A stretch of DNA of 64,000 nt from Spirosoma telluris (GTDB lineage Bacteria > Bacteroidota > Bacteroidia > Cytophagales > Spirosomataceae), in contig QLII01000001.1 of assembly GCA_003259005.1 (NCBI GenBank), positions 372,001 to 436,000 of the forward strand, read 5' to 3'. Below are positions 29,514-40,400 of the stretch, one piece after another. Below the pieces are notes generated by a model, which was given only the letters and a program-made list of their open reading frames with translations, was not told where the DNA came from and ran no database searches. Each line of letters starts with the position of its first letter. Within the stretch, counting starts at the first letter, position 1. The position numbers and the translations under genes were made by a program.

Positions 29514-31019
29514 CTACTTCGTTAGCTGATGGACTGCTGCGAGGATGGTTTCTGCCCAGGACCGTAAATCCAGGTTGCGTAGTAATTGATGATCGGCAGG
29601 GCTACCGCTAAACATATCGATACGGGCCAGAACGGTGGGCTCTAATTGCCCGTTGATCCATTGCCGCAGCAACTCGATCGTGAATCGTTCACCTGCCGAC
29701 TGACGATCGGTAGCCTTTAGTTTGCGTTCTGCTGAGCGCAGGGCATAGCTTAGATAATCCGCGTTACCCAGGCGGGCGTGAAGGAGCAGGTTCATCAGTC
29801 GGCTTTGCGTTTGGAGTGTTCCGGGCAACGACCGGGCGGGCAGTGCCAGTACCCGGTTAAGGCGTTGCAAGCCTGCTGATAGGTTTCTCAGGCCCAGGTC
29901 GAGCCGCACTAGTAACAGGTCGAACTCGGTACGGGTGGACAGAACTAACCGGTTCAGTTCCCGCTCGAAGGCAGGCGTATCGGCCGTTAACGGATCAGTG
30001 TGTAACAGACTAGCTGCATCTGTGTAGCGTGCCTGATCGACAGTCAGTAAGAGCTGATGGTATAGGGCCAGATAAGCCGTTGTATGCCGCAGACCATGTA
30101 CAGCGGTATCCATAGCTCGTAGCCGGTTAATGAAAAAAGACATCTCCTCATATTGCCCCAACAGGCGTAAGTCCGAAAGAATACCATCCAGTAGTTGTAC
30201 GTAATATAGTGGCTGCTCGGCCCAGAGCGTAGGGTTGTTCTGAAAGAGATTATCTAACTCCCGATATACCCGCAAACTTCCGACTCCATCGCCAATCATG
30301 CGAAAATAAGCCGATTGAAAATGCAGGTGTTGCTGTTGCATGGCAAACGACCGCATGGGTGGTCCGATTCTGTTCTGGCGATTTAGCAATTGATGTTCTT
30401 CTAGGAGTAAATCGTTCAGTCGCAACGTATCGGAGGGGCTGCCTACTGTGCCCTGAGTACGATACCGAAGCAATAGCGTTTCATAGAGGGCTGCATGGTG
30501 CAGCGCGGCCTGGGTGCGTTCCAACTGCTGTCGGATCAGGGCATGTTGCCGTGCCAGCGCGGCCTCGTCGATGCCATCAAATTGTTCTCTTACCCAGTGT
30601 TCAGCCTGTTGCCGGGCAACCAGTACCGCATACAGACCCCGTTCATGCTGATCGGCCAGAAGTTGGGCCTTTTCCAGTTGTTCCTGACTGAACTGAACCA
30701 GACCTCGTTCGTAAAGGATCTGGCTGTCATGTAAGAGTTGACCTATCCGAACATCAATCCGTTTGTTCTGTTCAAACTGCCGCAAACTTTGCATCACCAT
30801 CCGGTAAAGGTATTTCCGCGCGGGTTCGAGGGTTGTACCGGGAAACTGCTGGTTAAGGTCGTTGATCAGGGCATCACCGGTAGTTTCGTGACTGATCAGA
30901 CAATCGAACAGGCGGATAAATCCTTTATCGCCCGCTTGCCGACTAGCCATTAACCGACAGTACCGTTTCTCGGATTTTGTAAGCGACTGAACTAGAGGAT
31001 GCAAAACATCGATAGTCAT
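29514..31019 (-). CDS. Conserved all-helical protein of unknown function
   Basis: Intact, 501 residues, no signal peptide or membrane helix. The opening SLTKSEKRYCRLMASRQAGD followed by KGFIRLFDCLI resembles a set of uncharacterised Bacteroidota proteins that begin with the same K-x-EKRY pattern. The rest is Leu/Arg-rich helical repeats with Y/A/L spacing suggesting TPR-like pairs (for example FSQEQLEKAQLLADQHERGL). It is convergent with the TolC gene (11-base gap) and divergent from the ribokinase. A scaffold role is possible; no catalytic motif is visible. Confidence 0.75.
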   Translation of the reverse strand: MTIDVLHPLVQSLTKSEKRYCRLMASRQAGDKGFIRLFDCLISHETTGDALINDLNQQFPGTTLEPARKYLYRMVMQSLRQFEQNKRIDVRIGQLLHDSQILYERGLVQFSQEQLEKAQLLADQHERGLYAVLVARQQAEHWVREQFDGIDEAALARQHALIRQQLERTQAALHHAALYETLLLRYRTQGTVGSPSDTLRLNDLLLEEHQLLNRQNRIGPPMRSFAMQQQHLHFQSAYFRMIGDGVGSLRVYRELDNLFQNNPTLWAEQPLYYVQLLDGILSDLRLLGQYEEMSFFINRLRAMDTAVHGLRHTTAYLALYHQLLLTVDQARYTDAASLLHTDPLTADTPAFERELNRLVLSTRTEFDLLLVRLDLGLRNLSAGLQRLNRVLALPARSLPGTLQTQSRLMNLLLHARLGNADYLSYALRSAERKLKATDRQSAGERFTIELLRQWINGQLEPTVLARIDMFSGSPADHQLLRNLDLRSWAETILAAVHQLTK

Positions 31020-31229
31020 GTAGAAATAGCTAAAAAAAGTAAATTGGATGGCTGATGCTCATGATTCATATGATTTTATGAATATCCTATAAACTATTGA
31101 CTAATAAGGACATAGTTCAATATTATTAAGCATAAAAATCAGCACTCTATAGCTCCTGTAAAGATATATTCCGCCACTTCTTACTATATAAGTCAAAAAT
31201 AGAAATAGCTAAGAGTCGAAAAAAAGGAC

Positions 31230-31259
31230 TTTGTTTGATACAATTATTCCCTAGGTTTG
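31230..31259 (+). promoter_or_regulatory. Bacteroidota-type promoter upstream of ribokinase
   Basis: TTTG at 31230-31233, an 18-base spacer and TAGGTTTG at 31252-31259 resemble the Bacteroidota TTTG / TAnnTTTG sigma-ABfr promoter. The ribokinase start is 23 bases downstream. The rest of the 263-base divergent gap (31020-31282) is AT-rich with no other clear feature. Confidence 0.5.
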
Positions 31260-31282
31260 TTCAACAACTCCTATTCTGAATC

Positions 31283-32219
31283 ATGCCCTCTTTTGTCTGT
31301 GTAATTGGCAGTTCGAATACCGATATGGTGATTAAAGGCAATAAGCTGCCTGCGCCCGGCGAAACTGTTCTCGGTGGAACATTTCTAATGAATCCTGGGG
31401 GAAAAGGAGCCAATCAGGCCGTTGCTGCTGCCCGGCTGGCATTGGTGGAACCGTCTACAAGGGTTACGTTTGTGGCCAACGTAGGGAACGATATTTTGGC
31501 CGACAGGCTCTCCAGCAATTCGAGCGGGAGGGTATCCAGACAAATTTTATCACGACTGATGCCGACGAACCATCGGGGGTTGCTCTGATTGGTGTGGATA
31601 GCCGGGGTGAAAATTGTATTATGGTGGCATCCGGTGCTAATGCCCGATTAGGGCAGGCTCAGGTGGCACAGGCCTTAGCCGCTGAAGTCGATGCTACTGT
31701 CGTATTGTTGCAACTGGAAACCCCCATTCCGACTGTTGAATATGCCATCCGGCAGAGCCACCAGCGGGGAATGCGCGTGGTCCTGAACCCTGCCCCGGCG
31801 CAATTGCTCGACCCGAGTGTGCTGGCCTGTCTACACGTGATTACCCCCAATGAAACAGAGGCAGAACTGCTTACGGGCGTGCGGGTGACCGATGAAATGA
31901 CTGCCCGGCAGGCTGCCCGCCGATTGCATGAGGCTGGGGTTCCTAATGTAGTTATTACGCTTGGTGCTCGAGGGGCTTACTTATCGACATCGTCGGGGGC
32001 TTTACTAATTGGGGCTCCCCCGTAACCGCTGTCGACACAACGGCGGCTGGTGATTGCTTCAATGGAGCGTTGGCGGTGGCGATCGCCGAAGGGCGTAACC
32101 TGCCCGAAGCCGTGGCATTTGCCTGCAAAGCTGCGTCGATTTCAGTAACCCGCATGGGTGCTCAGGCATCGTTACCCCACCGTTATGAGGTTGATACGCT
32201 GCCGCTATTTACCGCCTGA
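31283..32219 (+). CDS. rbsK: Ribokinase, PfkB family (two frameshifts as written)
   Basis: Opening VCVIGSSNTDMVIKGNKLPA, then the PfkB signature region NPGGKGANQAVAAARL, then VVLNPAPAQLL, ITPNETEAELLTG, VVITLGARGAYLS and the catalytic AVDTTAAGDCFNGALAVAIA with the base Asp. Breaks at 31498-31499 and 32011-32014 are each fixed by one G (NDILGRQALQQF; LIGGSPVTAVDTT). The corrected protein is about 312 residues, typical for ribokinase, which phosphorylates D-ribose to ribose-5-phosphate in the cytosol. It leads a three-gene group with an ADP-ribosylglycohydrolase-like protein and a permease. Confidence 0.88.
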
Positions 32220-32353
32220 TCTGGAACACTACACTTGTGAGATGCTATTGTTTCTGTGGATTCGATTGCGGTTAAAAGGCTGTTTTTGATACAATAAAAC
32301 CAACAGAATCTACGCAACCAATAGAATCGAAATTTACCTACTTCCCCGAACCA

Positions 32354-33936
32354 ATGAAAAAAATCGTTTTAATCGTCCCCCTTCTAGCCATGTTGGCTTT
32401 CGGTCCTGCACCGACACCTAAAAAAGGAACACCGAAAGCCCTTCCAACAGCCACCGGAGCGCCAGCTACCGTAACCATTTCCAAGGCGACCCTTCAGGAT
32501 AAAATAAAAGGCGGTTGGGCAGGTCAGGTAATTGGCTGCACGTTCGGCGGACCAACGGAATTCAAATTCAATGGGACCATGATCAATGAGTACCAGCCCA
32601 TTCCGTGGTACGACGGCTACATCAAAAAAACGATGATCGAAAATGTGGGTCTGTATGATGATCTGTACATGGATCTGACATTTGTGGACGTGTTCGAGAA
32701 AAAAGGCCTTGATGCGCCCGTCAGTGAACATGCCAATGCGTTCGCTAACGCCGGATATATGCTCTGGCACGCCAATCAGGTTGGTCGATACAACATTCTG
32801 AACGGTATGAAAGCGCCGGAATCGGGTCACTGGCTCAATAACCCACATGCCGACGACATCGACTTTCAGATTGAAGCTGATTTTTCGGGGCTGATGGCTC
32901 CCGGAATGCCCAATACAGCGGTTCAGATTGGCGACCTATCGGTCACATCATGAACTACGGCGACGGCTGGTACGGAGGGGTGTATGTAGGGGCTATGTAT
33001 TCGCTGGCGTTCGTGAGCCGTGATGTTAACTATATTGTTCGTGAGGCTCTGAAAACGGTTCCTACCCAGAGTACATTTTACCAGTGCATTGCTGATGTGA
33101 TCAAGTGGCACGACCAGTATCCCACCGACTGGAAACGTACCTGGCTGGAAGTGCAGCGCAAATGGTCCGACGAAGTGGGCTGTTCTGACGGGGTATTTTC
33201 GGCTTACAACATCGACGCTAAAATCAACTCGGCTTACATTGTCATTGGCTTGCTATACGGGCAGGGTGACTATACCAAAACCATGCAGATCAGTACCCGG
33301 GCCGGTCAGGATTCCGACTGTAATCCGGCTTCGGCGGGTGGTATTCTGGGTACCATGCTGGGCTATGACAAGATACCTGCCTATTGGAAACAGGGACTAA
33401 AGGAAGCGGAAGATATTGATTTTAAATACACCACCATGTCGCTCAACGATGTGTATGCCATCGGTATGAAGCACGCTCTTCAGGTCATCGAGCGTAACGG
33501 TGGTAAAGTAACTGGCGACAACGTAACAATTGCTCGACAAACGCCTAAAGCGGTACGGCTGGAACAGGGTTTCGGTGGGCATTTCCCAACCGAAAAACGT
33601 GGTATAAACAAAGATCTGACCGATGAGTACACCGCTACCTTCGATGGTATCGGGTTTATTCTGGAAGGACAGCCCGTTCCTAAAGTTCAGTCGGGTAGTC
33701 GATACGATGGTGATTTTGTGTATCAACTGGAGGTATACCTAGATGGTAAAAAGTTGGAAACGGCAAATATACCGGCTAGTTTTACCCGTCGACGATATGA
33801 TCTGGCCTGGAAATATCAGTTGGCACCCGGCAACCATACGGTAAAGCTAAAAGTGCTCAACCCCGACAAGGAGTTCACCTTGCGTCTGCGCAACCTGATC
33901 GTGTTCGGAAACAAACCTATTCTTGCCCGTTACTAA
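32354..33936 (+). CDS. ADP-ribosylglycohydrolase-family protein, exported (one frameshift as written)
   Basis: A signal peptide-like start (MKKIVLIVPLLAMLAFGPAP) precedes the helical glycohydrolase domain: IKGGWAGQVIGCTFGGPTEF, NVGLYDDLYMDLTFVDVF (metal-binding D-D-x-x-x-D), and the second metal motif RAGQDSDCNPASAGGILGT with LGYDKIP. A C-terminal beta-rich domain (FIDGIGFILEG-like region to the end) follows. The frame breaks near 32933-32940; one extra base gives IGD-x-IGHIMNYGDGWYGG. The missing base is not in a G run, unlike most breaks here. Reconstructed length is about 527 residues. It probably releases ribose from ADP-ribose-like or nucleoside-like substrates outside the cytoplasm. Confidence 0.83.
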
Positions 33937-33949
33937 CCCAATAAGAGCC

Positions 33950-34943
33950 ATGTTTATTATTGAGTCTTACGGTACGGCCGTGCTGTTTTGCGTTGTTACC
34001 ATGCTCTGCTGGGGATCGTGGGCGAATACCCAGAAATTATCGGCGGGTGACTGGCGTTTCGAGCTGTTTTACTGGGATTATGTTCTGGGAATTGTCATAT
34101 TGGCGCTGCTGTCGGCCCTCACGCTGGGCAGTTGGGGCGAAGGCGGTCGCTCATTTCTGGCCGATGTCCGGCAGGCCGATTGGGCCAACATTGGCTCTGC
34201 CCTCTGGGGGGCGTACTCTTCAATGCCGCCAACATTTTGTTAGTCGCGGCTATCTCTATTGCGGGTATGTCCGTAGCGTTTCCCGTGGGTATCGGTCTGG
34301 CGCTGGTTATTGGCGTAGTCGTTAATTACCTCAATGCACCGGTAGGTAATGCTGGACTACTTTTCGGGGGAATGGCACTCATCGTGGTGGCTATTTTGCT
34401 GAACGCTGTTGCCTATCGCCGTACAGCAGCAGCTGGCGCGAGTCTGTCGACAAAAGGGTTGCTGTTGTCTGTAGTGGCGGGCTGTTTGATGGGTCTTTTT
34501 TATGGCTACGTAGCACAAGCCATGTTCCCCAATTTCGACCAGCCCGAACCGGGGAAGCTTAGTCCATACACGGCAGTTGTATTCTTTGCAATGGGTATTC
34601 TGGCCAGTAATTTTCTGTTCAATACGTTGCTGATGCGCCGGCCATTTGCTGGTACTCCCGTTCGTTACGCCGATTATTTCAGGGGTAGTGGGCGAAACCA
34701 CCTGACGGGGTGTTGGGCGGAATGATCTGGTGTCTGGGTATGTCGTTCAGTATTCTAGCTTCTGATAAGGCAGGACCTGCCATTAGTTATGGACTTGGTC
34801 AGGGCGCTACGGTAATTGCAGCGTTATGGGGTATTTATGTGTGGCGGGAATTTCGGGCAGCCCCTAGAGGTGTTAATACGTTGCTAAACGGAATGCTCTT
34901 ATGCTATATGGTTGGTCTCGCCTTACTGATTATTGCCCGGTAA
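33950..34943 (+). CDS. Ureide-permease/GRP-type sugar transporter, DMT superfamily (two frameshifts as written)
   Basis: About ten hydrophobic helices. Family-type motifs are MLCWGSWANTQKLS at the start, FNAANILLVAAISIAGMSVA, FPVGIGLALVIGVVVNYL and LGGMIWCLGMSFSILASDKA. Breaks at 34206-34211 and 34707-34710 are each repaired by one G (LWGGVLFNAANILL; HLTGVLGGMIWCLG), giving about 331 residues. Related permeases move ribose, ureides or similar small polar molecules across the inner membrane. It lies 13 bases after the ADP-ribosylglycohydrolase gene, supporting ribose or nucleoside import. Confidence 0.8.
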
Positions 34944-34992
34944 CAAGAAGTAAGAAATTTAGTCGACCCATTTAAACGAGTGTAATTGAGCT

Positions 34993-35598
34993 ATGCCTGA
35001 TCAACTCACGCCCGCCGAACATATTCGCCTGTGGAATGACTTTCGCGATGGAAGCCCGGAGGCTTTTGCAAGCCTGTATGAGCGTTTCTCCGCTGATCTG
35101 TACCGATATGGCTATAACCTGATCCGCAACAAGTCGCTCGTGGAAGACTGTCTGCACGAGTTATTCCTGCATCTGCATGAAAACCGGTCCAGATTGGGGG
35201 CCACCGACAACATCCAGTTCTACCTCTACCGGGCCTTACGGCGACGGTTGCTGGATACGGTGGGTCGGTTGAATAAGCTGGATTCTGACGCGTATTTGTT
35301 CGATAATGCGGAGTTTCTGATGCAGCCCTATGAGCAGAGCCTGGTGGAGGAACAACTCATTGAACAGCAAAAGTTGCTGGTGATAGCCCAGTTGAACAAA
35401 TTGCCCCGTCGTCAGAAAGAGATACTGTATCTGGTGTACATGAAAGGGCTGAGCTACCAGCAGGCGGCTGAGGTGATGGATATAACGATGAAGAGTGTCT
35501 ATAACACAGTGAATGTCGCCTTGAGTACCTTACGGGCTTATGTACGCACATCCTTCGAGCAGGGAGGGCTTTGTGGAGCCTGCCAGGGGCTATTCTGA
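34993..35598 (+). CDS. ECF-family sigma factor (intact twin of the 24173 copy)
   Basis: Intact, 201 residues. Region 2: LTPAEHIRLWNDFRDGSPEA, FSADLYRYGYNLIRNKSLVE, DCLHELFLHLHENRS. Region 4: LPRRQKEILYLVYMKGLSYQ and QAAEVMDITMKSVYNTVNVA. It shares a 161-base exactly identical stretch (35287-35447) and a 54-base identical 5' block (35001-35054) with the copy at 24173-24786. FecR follows after 86 bases, and a SusC with an STN domain lies beyond the transposase, so it should control the 37485-48208 uptake genes. Confidence 0.92.
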   Translation: MPDQLTPAEHIRLWNDFRDGSPEAFASLYERFSADLYRYGYNLIRNKSLVEDCLHELFLHLHENRSRLGATDNIQFYLYRALRRRLLDTVGRLNKLDSDAYLFDNAEFLMQPYEQSLVEEQLIEQQKLLVIAQLNKLPRRQKEILYLVYMKGLSYQQAAEVMDITMKSVYNTVNVALSTLRAYVRTSFEQGGLCGACQGLF

Positions 35599-35684
35599 TT
35601 TTCTTCGTAAAGATTTTATTGGGATAAAGCCGGGAAAAAATAAATTGTGCTCTGTTTAACGAGTACGACCATGACGCCTATCCG

Positions 35685-36708
35685 ATGCCGAATTCCGATT
35701 TTACTGTAGAAGACTTTTGTAAAGACCCCAATTTTATTCACTGGGTGTTAAGCCCCACCGATGAATCGAATCGGTTCTGGCAATCCTTTATGGCCGATTT
35801 TCCGCATAAAGTGGCCGATATACAGTTAGCGATTGACTATGTCAGAACAATTCGCTTTCGCGAAATTGAGCCTTCCGAACAAGACCTGGCCCGGCTTAAA
35901 CAACGGATATGGAACGATATTGAACAGCCAGCCGGGAACAGGATCGCCGAGCGTCGATCCGACCTAAATCAGCCTGTTCGTATAGTGCAATGGTATCAGC
36001 GACCCTACTGGGCTGCAGCTGCTGTGATAGTACTGGTTATGTCGATTGGTCTGGGCTGGGGCTTATCAGGCAAATTCCTCCCTGACCTATCAGACGGCTT
36101 ACGGCAAAATTCAGGAGATTAAGTTGGCGGATGGATCGGTGGTTACGCTCAATGCCAATTCTGTGCTTAAAGTCGCAGATAATATGGCTGATAGACCTGT
36201 TCGTGAAGTTTGGCTGGAAGGAGAAGCTTATTTTGATATAGCAAAACGGAAGGGGGCCAAATTTATCGTTCACACGGCAGAAGCGCAGATTGAAGTATTG
36301 GGCACCGAGTTTAATGTAAACACCAGGCGCGACGAGACCCATATTGTTTTAGAGGAAGGGAAGGTACAGTTAAGTACGGATAATCAGTCGATGGTCGTTA
36401 TGAAACCTGGCGATATGGCTACGGTATCGCCAAAAAGTCGACAGATTCAACTGAAACGTGTGCAACCGGATCTGTATGATGCCTGGAAAGCTTCTTATAT
36501 TGTACTGGACGGCAAAAGCCTGCCCGAAATTATCAATAGTCTGGAAGATACCTTTGGCGTAACCATCAAACTGGAAGATGCCCAATTAGTGGACAAGAAA
36601 CTTACGGGCAAGTTAAGTACCGAAGTAGCCGAAGATTGTATCGACAATTTATCAATTATCCTGGATGCTGATGTGAAAAAAGTGGGGGATACGTACGTGT
36701 TTGATTAG
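35685..36708 (+). CDS. FecR-family anti-sigma regulator (frameshifted as written)
   Basis: An N-terminal cytoplasmic region (to about residue 105) is followed by one membrane helix (YWAAAAVIVLVMSIGLG), then FecR domain motifs IQEIKLADGSVVTLNANSVL, VWLEGEAYFDIAKR and IEVLGTEFNVNTRRDETHIV, and a C-terminal DUF4974-type end LDGKSLPEIINSLEDTFGV. The frame changes at 36053-36061. Two single-G additions in the neighbouring runs, or removal of one base, join IGLGLGAYQANSSLTYQTAY. Corrected length is about 341 residues. It partners the sigma at 34993 and the SusC at 37485; the transposase and its palindromes separate it from SusC. Confidence 0.87.
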
Positions 36709-36734
36709 TAGAGACAAGGCATTCCTTGTCTCTA
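36709..36734. repeat. REP-like palindrome, copy 1
   Basis: Perfect 11-base arms tagagacaagg / ccttgtctcta around the loop catt, beginning directly after the FecR stop codon. The same palindrome recurs at 36984-37011. Its position at the 3' end of both fecR (+) and the transposase gene (-) means it could also terminate transcription, but the repeat nature and the adjacent REP-associated transposase favour a mobile REP element. Confidence 0.75.
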
Positions 36735-37305
36735 TATTTCGGTGTAGAATTTATCAGCGTCCCAGCGTTCAGGATTCTGTTCAATATAATCGTTAATACG
36801 CTGGTATTCGGTATCGTTCCGAATGATGTGATCATGAAAACGAGCCTGCCAGCCAAAGTCAAAACCCAGTCGATGTGTGTGTTTGGTGACCGCCGATTTA
36901 TAGCTACCAATCATTGACGAAACGGTGTTTTTGCCCTGATTTTGAAATCGTTGTTCGCCCGGGTTAATTGGGTGGTGGTGGGGGTAGAGACAAGGCATGC
37001 CTTGTATCTACGTCATGGTCACGGTTCCCATTCCCACCGGTCAATATCAAAATACCGTGAATATGGTTTGGCATGACAACAAACGTACCTAATTCAACTA
37101 GTTGGGAATGATGACGTATTTCGTGCGAGAATACATCTGCTAGAATACCAACCGACGATAACTTCATCTGGCCCTGATCAATGTTGCCAAAATAATGATG
37201 CCGTTGCGCTGTGCAAATTGTAATAAAGTAGGCCCCGGCCCAGCCATAATCCCACCAGGCCGCCCGCGCCGACGCAATCCGGTATTTGTTCCGAAATCGT
37301 TCCAT
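36732..37305 (-). CDS. REP-associated tyrosine transposase (RAYT, Y1/IS200-like), frameshifted as written
   Basis: The N-terminal part carries AGAYFITICTAQRHHYFG and the metal-binding HUH-type motif VVMPNHIHGILIL. The C-terminal part carries NTVSSMIGSYKSAVTKH with the likely catalytic Tyr, then FGWQARFHDHIIRNDTEYQR. This is the order in Y1 transposases that move REP palindromes. The two parts are in different frames; two single-base additions in the G runs 36970-36972 and 36980-36984, or one deletion, join them through a Pro/His-rich loop. The gene contains one palindrome copy (36984-37011) and its stop overlaps another. It is inserted on the opposite strand between fecR and susC. Confidence 0.85.
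36984..37011. repeat. REP-like palindrome, copy 2, inside the transposase gene
   Basis: A 28-base near-perfect palindrome (one mismatched pair) built on the same gacaaggc / gccttgt words as the copy at 36709-36734. It lies within the coding sequence, in the variable loop between the HUH motif and the catalytic Tyr segment, and encodes roughly VDTRHALSL. Confidence 0.78.
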
Positions 37306-37484
37306 ATGGATATGGACGTATCATCAAAAAATGCGTAACGGAACCAACAGCCAATCCGAATCATAATTAACCCAAAAATTTAAAAATTAACGGAAAATAA
37401 TCATAGAAAAAACGGGAAAAGCGATACCCTCGCCTGTTTGACTACCAACTACTGCCTTGTCAATCACACGATCCGGTTTCATCT

Positions 37485-40400
37485 ATGAAAAGACGTATCC
37501 TCGTTTATACCACCTTGTGGTTATCCTGCTTTTTTGGAATTCAGGAGGGAGCCGCCCAACTGACATTTGCCTCTGTACATAAACTACAGGAAGTAACTAA
37601 AGCACAGGACAATAGTACCAGTCTTATTGCGCTGCTTAAAAAATTAGAACTGACCTACCGAACCAGTTTCGTTTATCAGAAAGAACTCCTGGAAAACAAA
37701 ACCTTTACGGGGGCGGTCAATGAAAACGATAAACTGGAGCAGATTCTTGACCGTGTACTGACGCCTGCCAATCTTCGGTTTCGTAAACTTAAAGGGGGGG
37801 TATACAATCCTGCCACGCAAAGCAGCTAAAAACGTACCAGCTGAAACCGAACTGTTAAAGACATCGGTAAACCAGCTAGCTGAGCCGGAAGCTGATAAAT
37901 CATTGGCAATGAATACACTGGCCTCGGGAGCCGATATGCAGGCGTTTTCAACGACCAAACCCGCTGACATTGTTATAAAGGGGAAAGTGACAGACACCGA
38001 AAAAGGTGAACCTGTTCCGGGTGCCAGTATTGTTCTCAAAGGGGCAACGAAGGGGACAAACACCGATGCAAATGGCCTCTATTCCATCTCCGTGCCCGAT
38101 CAGAATGCGGTCCTTGTATTTAGCTTCGTAGGCTTTGATAAACAGGAGATTATCGTTGGCAACCGAACGCAAATAAACATCGCGCTGAAGCCCGATATGA
38201 AGGAACTCAACGAAGTAGTCGTAGTGGGATTCGGTACGCAAAAGAAAGCAACGGTGACAGGTGCCATAGCGGCCATAGGCACCAAAGATTTGCTTCAGTC
38301 GCCAGTGGCTAACATCAGTAATTCACTCGTGGGTCGAATGCCGGGGCTTTTTGCCGTACAAACCAGTGGCGAACCGGGCAACAATGCTTCTACCCTCCGT
38401 ATTCGGGGGGTCAGTACGTTTTCGGGGGCCTCCGATCCGCTTATTCTGGTGAATGGTGTTGAAGTGAGCAATTACAACAACATTGACCCTAACGAAATTG
38501 AAAACCTGACTATCCTGAAAGATGCATCGGCAACCGCGATTTATGGGATACGGGGTGCCAATGGGGTTTTATTGATTACAACCAAGCGGGGAAAAGTGGG
38601 AAAGCCACAGTTGAGTTATACGGCAAACGTGGCCGTAACCAGCTTTACGAGTTTGCGGAAAGGCATGAATAGTTACGATTATGCCCGTTTATATAACGAA
38701 TCCTTAAAAAATGATAGCTACGTTTCCGGGGCTGTTTATGTCCCTAAGTTTACGGATGCTGATCTAGCCTTGTATAAATCGGGGGAGGACCCAATCTTTC
38801 ACCCCAATACCGACTGGTACTCGTTGGTACTCAAGCCACAGGCATTGCAAACCCAGCATAATCTGAGCATCAATGGTGGTACCGAAAAGGTACGCTATTT
38901 CGTTTCGGCAGGGTTTTTTAGTCAGGGTGGGCAGTTTAACCATAGTGATTTAGTAAAAGATTTCGATGCTAACCGGAAATACAAACGCTATAACTTCCGG
39001 TCGAGCTTCGATTTCGATGTAACAAAACGTCTAAAAGCATCCATCGACGTATCGTCGCAAACCGAGAACCTAAGCGGTAATAACTGGCCAACCGTTCGTG
39101 TAATTGAAGGCATTGGAAGAGCGAATCCGCTAACATCACCGGGTCTTATCGGTGATAAGCTGGTTAATCTGGTCGGGGTAGGAACAGCTAATAATCCACT
39201 GGCCGATATGTTCAGTCAGGGGTATAACCGGCAATTTAAGAACTTCCTACAAGGCTCTGTTCGGCTGGATTATACCCTTGATTTTATTACCCAGGGGTTG
39301 ATGGCCACCGGTATCGTTAACTATCAAAACAACAATACGGAGACGCTGGTAAACAACCGTACGTTGATTACGTATAATGCTATCCGTTTGCCCGATAACA
39401 GTGTGAATCTAGTACCCCAGTCGGCCGACAGTCCTTTTTCATTTGCCCAGACAATCGGTAAAACCCGGCGTACGTATGCTCAGTTTGGATTCGATTACAA
39501 ACGGGCTTTTGGCGACCATTACGTAACGGGATTAGTTAACTATAACCAGACGAAGTACTTCGATCCCACACTGGCCTTTCTGGTTCCCAATGGCTATCAG
39601 GGTGTTGTTGGCCGGACTACGTACGGTTACAAAGGGCGCTACCTGGCCGAATTTACGTTTGGCTATAATGGAACGGAAAACTTCGCCCCTGGTAATCGTT
39701 TTGGCTTTTTTCCGGCTTATTCGCTGGGCTGGGTAGCGTCCGATGAACCCTTCTTTCCCAAAAATGACGTACTCACCTACCTGAAAATCCGAGGATCATA
39801 CGGTGAAGTAGGGAATGACAAAATTGGGAGTGACCGGTTTTTATACCGTCCTTCGGCCTATGTTATTACAACGGCGTCAGGAACGGGAGGCTACTATTTT
39901 GGTGAAGTGGGTAGTACAACAACCCGGTATAATTACTCCTCAGAAGGCAAATTAGGCAACCGAATGTTACCTGGGAACGGGCTGTCAAACAGAACTTAGG
40001 GGTAGAAATGTCGTTCTGGAAAGGCAAAATCGGTCTAACTGCCGATGTGTTTTCTGAACAGCGAAACAATATTTTAGCCAACCTGGGTACTGTACCTGTC
40101 ACTGTGGGGGCCACCTTGCCTGCTTATAATCTAGGGCGCATGAAGAACCATGGGTTTGATGCAGACATCACCTACAATGACCATATTGGAAACGTTAATT
40201 TCTGGATAAAAGGAAACTTTACCTTTGCCCGGAATAAAGTCGAGTTTCAGGATGAAATTAAACGGCCATTCTCCTATCAGTATCGTACAGGACAGCGGTA
40301 TGGTCAGTTTTATGGGTTAGTGGCTGAGGGCCTCTACAATACCTGGGCTGAGGTGAATGATGCTAACCGACCCGTTTCGTCCTGGAACAATAACCGCCTG

